A DNA stretch of 5,575 bases, taken from the NCBI GenBank assembly GCA_002011395.1, contig MTNG01000129.1, positions 1 through 5,575 of the forward strand. Reading direction: 5' to 3'. Under the pieces are notes generated by a model. The model saw only the letters and a list, made by a program, of their open reading frames with translations. It did not search any database and was not told the origin of the DNA. Positions 5,421-5,575 of this stretch are shown piece by piece; the first letter of the stretch is position 1, and each line of letters opens with the position of its first letter. Source of the DNA: Candidatus Aciduliprofundum sp. JdFR-45 (GTDB lineage: Archaea; Thermoplasmatota; Thermoplasmata; Thermoplasmatales; JdFR-45). Both the position numbers and the translations under genes were made by a program.

Positions 5421-5575
5421 CAATACAATAGAAAAATATATTTTTTAAAATATCATTTTCATCGGTCAGGTTGTGCCCAAGGGTGTCGGTGGAAGATTTG
5501 GATATCCCGGTATGAGAGACCCCGTGCCATCACAAACCGTATCAGCAGCATGGGAGAAAAAATAAAAAGAAATCT
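5421..5575. other. Right-edge intergenic region: AT-rich block and T-rich run
   Basis: Positions 5421-5460 are almost all A and T, in contrast to the GC-richer genes, and sit just upstream of the operon promoter. Positions 5555-5575 read as T-rich on the minus strand (CTTTTTATTTTTTCTC), which would suit an archaeal terminator of a minus-strand gene lying beyond the right edge. A 30-codon plus-strand frame (5473-5565, GTG start) and a 30-codon minus-strand frame (from ATG at 5551) exist, but neither has a ribosome site or recognisable product. No RNA gene, repeat array or mobile element is seen. Confidence 0.35.

Noticed and set aside
2797..5491. GGGTGTCGGTGG occurring twice (about 2797-2808 and 5480-5491)
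   Set aside because: A shared 12-mer is expected about once by chance in a window of this size, and one copy lies within codons for the Pro/Gly-rich tail.
1..5575. CRISPR array, tRNA/rRNA, insertion sequence or integrase
   Set aside because: No regular direct repeats, cloverleaf sequence, terminal inverted repeats or transposase-like coding sequence was seen on either strand.

Overview
The window reads as archaeal, most likely a thermophilic euryarchaeon. Supporting signs are a stand-alone Dph2 with the archaeal three-cysteine pattern, a KaiC/RAD55-like ATPase, BRE/TATA promoters placed about 27 bases before start codons, strong GGAGGTGA ribosome sites inside operons, and frequent AGG (Arg) and ATA (Ile) codons. 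I cannot fix the genus. The Dph2 and Pcm are clearly archaeal but do not look like close copies of the Thermococcales proteins I remember; a Thermoplasmatota-type lineage is a weak guess.

Layout, left to right. Positions 1-596 (minus) hold the first 198 codons of a RecA/KaiC-like ATPase that runs off the left edge. Positions 597-854 are a divergent promoter region with several TATA elements and a near-palindrome. Positions 855-1496 (plus) encode protein-L-isoaspartate O-methyltransferase (pcm), probably from a GTG start. It converges, with only 4 bases between stop codons, on a 76-codon minus-strand gene of unknown function (1501-1731). That small gene overlaps the 3' end of dph2 (1709-2725, minus), the first enzyme of diphthamide synthesis on elongation factor 2. 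To the right lies a minus-strand two-gene operon joined by an ATGA overlap: an N-terminally anchored surface protein of 332 residues (4382-5380), then a 541-residue secreted protein (2760-4385). Positions 5381-5575 hold the operon promoter, an AT-rich block and a T-rich (minus strand) run that may end a gene beyond the window.

How the genes relate. pcm (repair of damaged proteins) and dph2 with its small partner are housekeeping protein-maintenance and translation functions. The two surface proteins are the part I cannot assign. Each has an export signal, a beta-rich ectodomain, a shared motif F-[IV]-x-E-N-x-Y-x3-D-[ST]-Y-L, and a C-terminal PKD-like domain with a WGDG core, so they look like diverged tandem paralogues made together on the cell surface. 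The first has nine N-glycosylation sequons in a short ectodomain; the second carries a Gly-rich hydrophobic hairpin in its middle. This pair is the best candidate for an undescribed system, but its function is not visible from sequence alone.

Three transcription units (pcm, dph2, surface operon) have a TATA element centred about 27 bases before the chosen start codon and little or no Shine-Dalgarno sequence. This suggests leaderless mRNAs, while the internal operon genes use clear Shine-Dalgarno sites.
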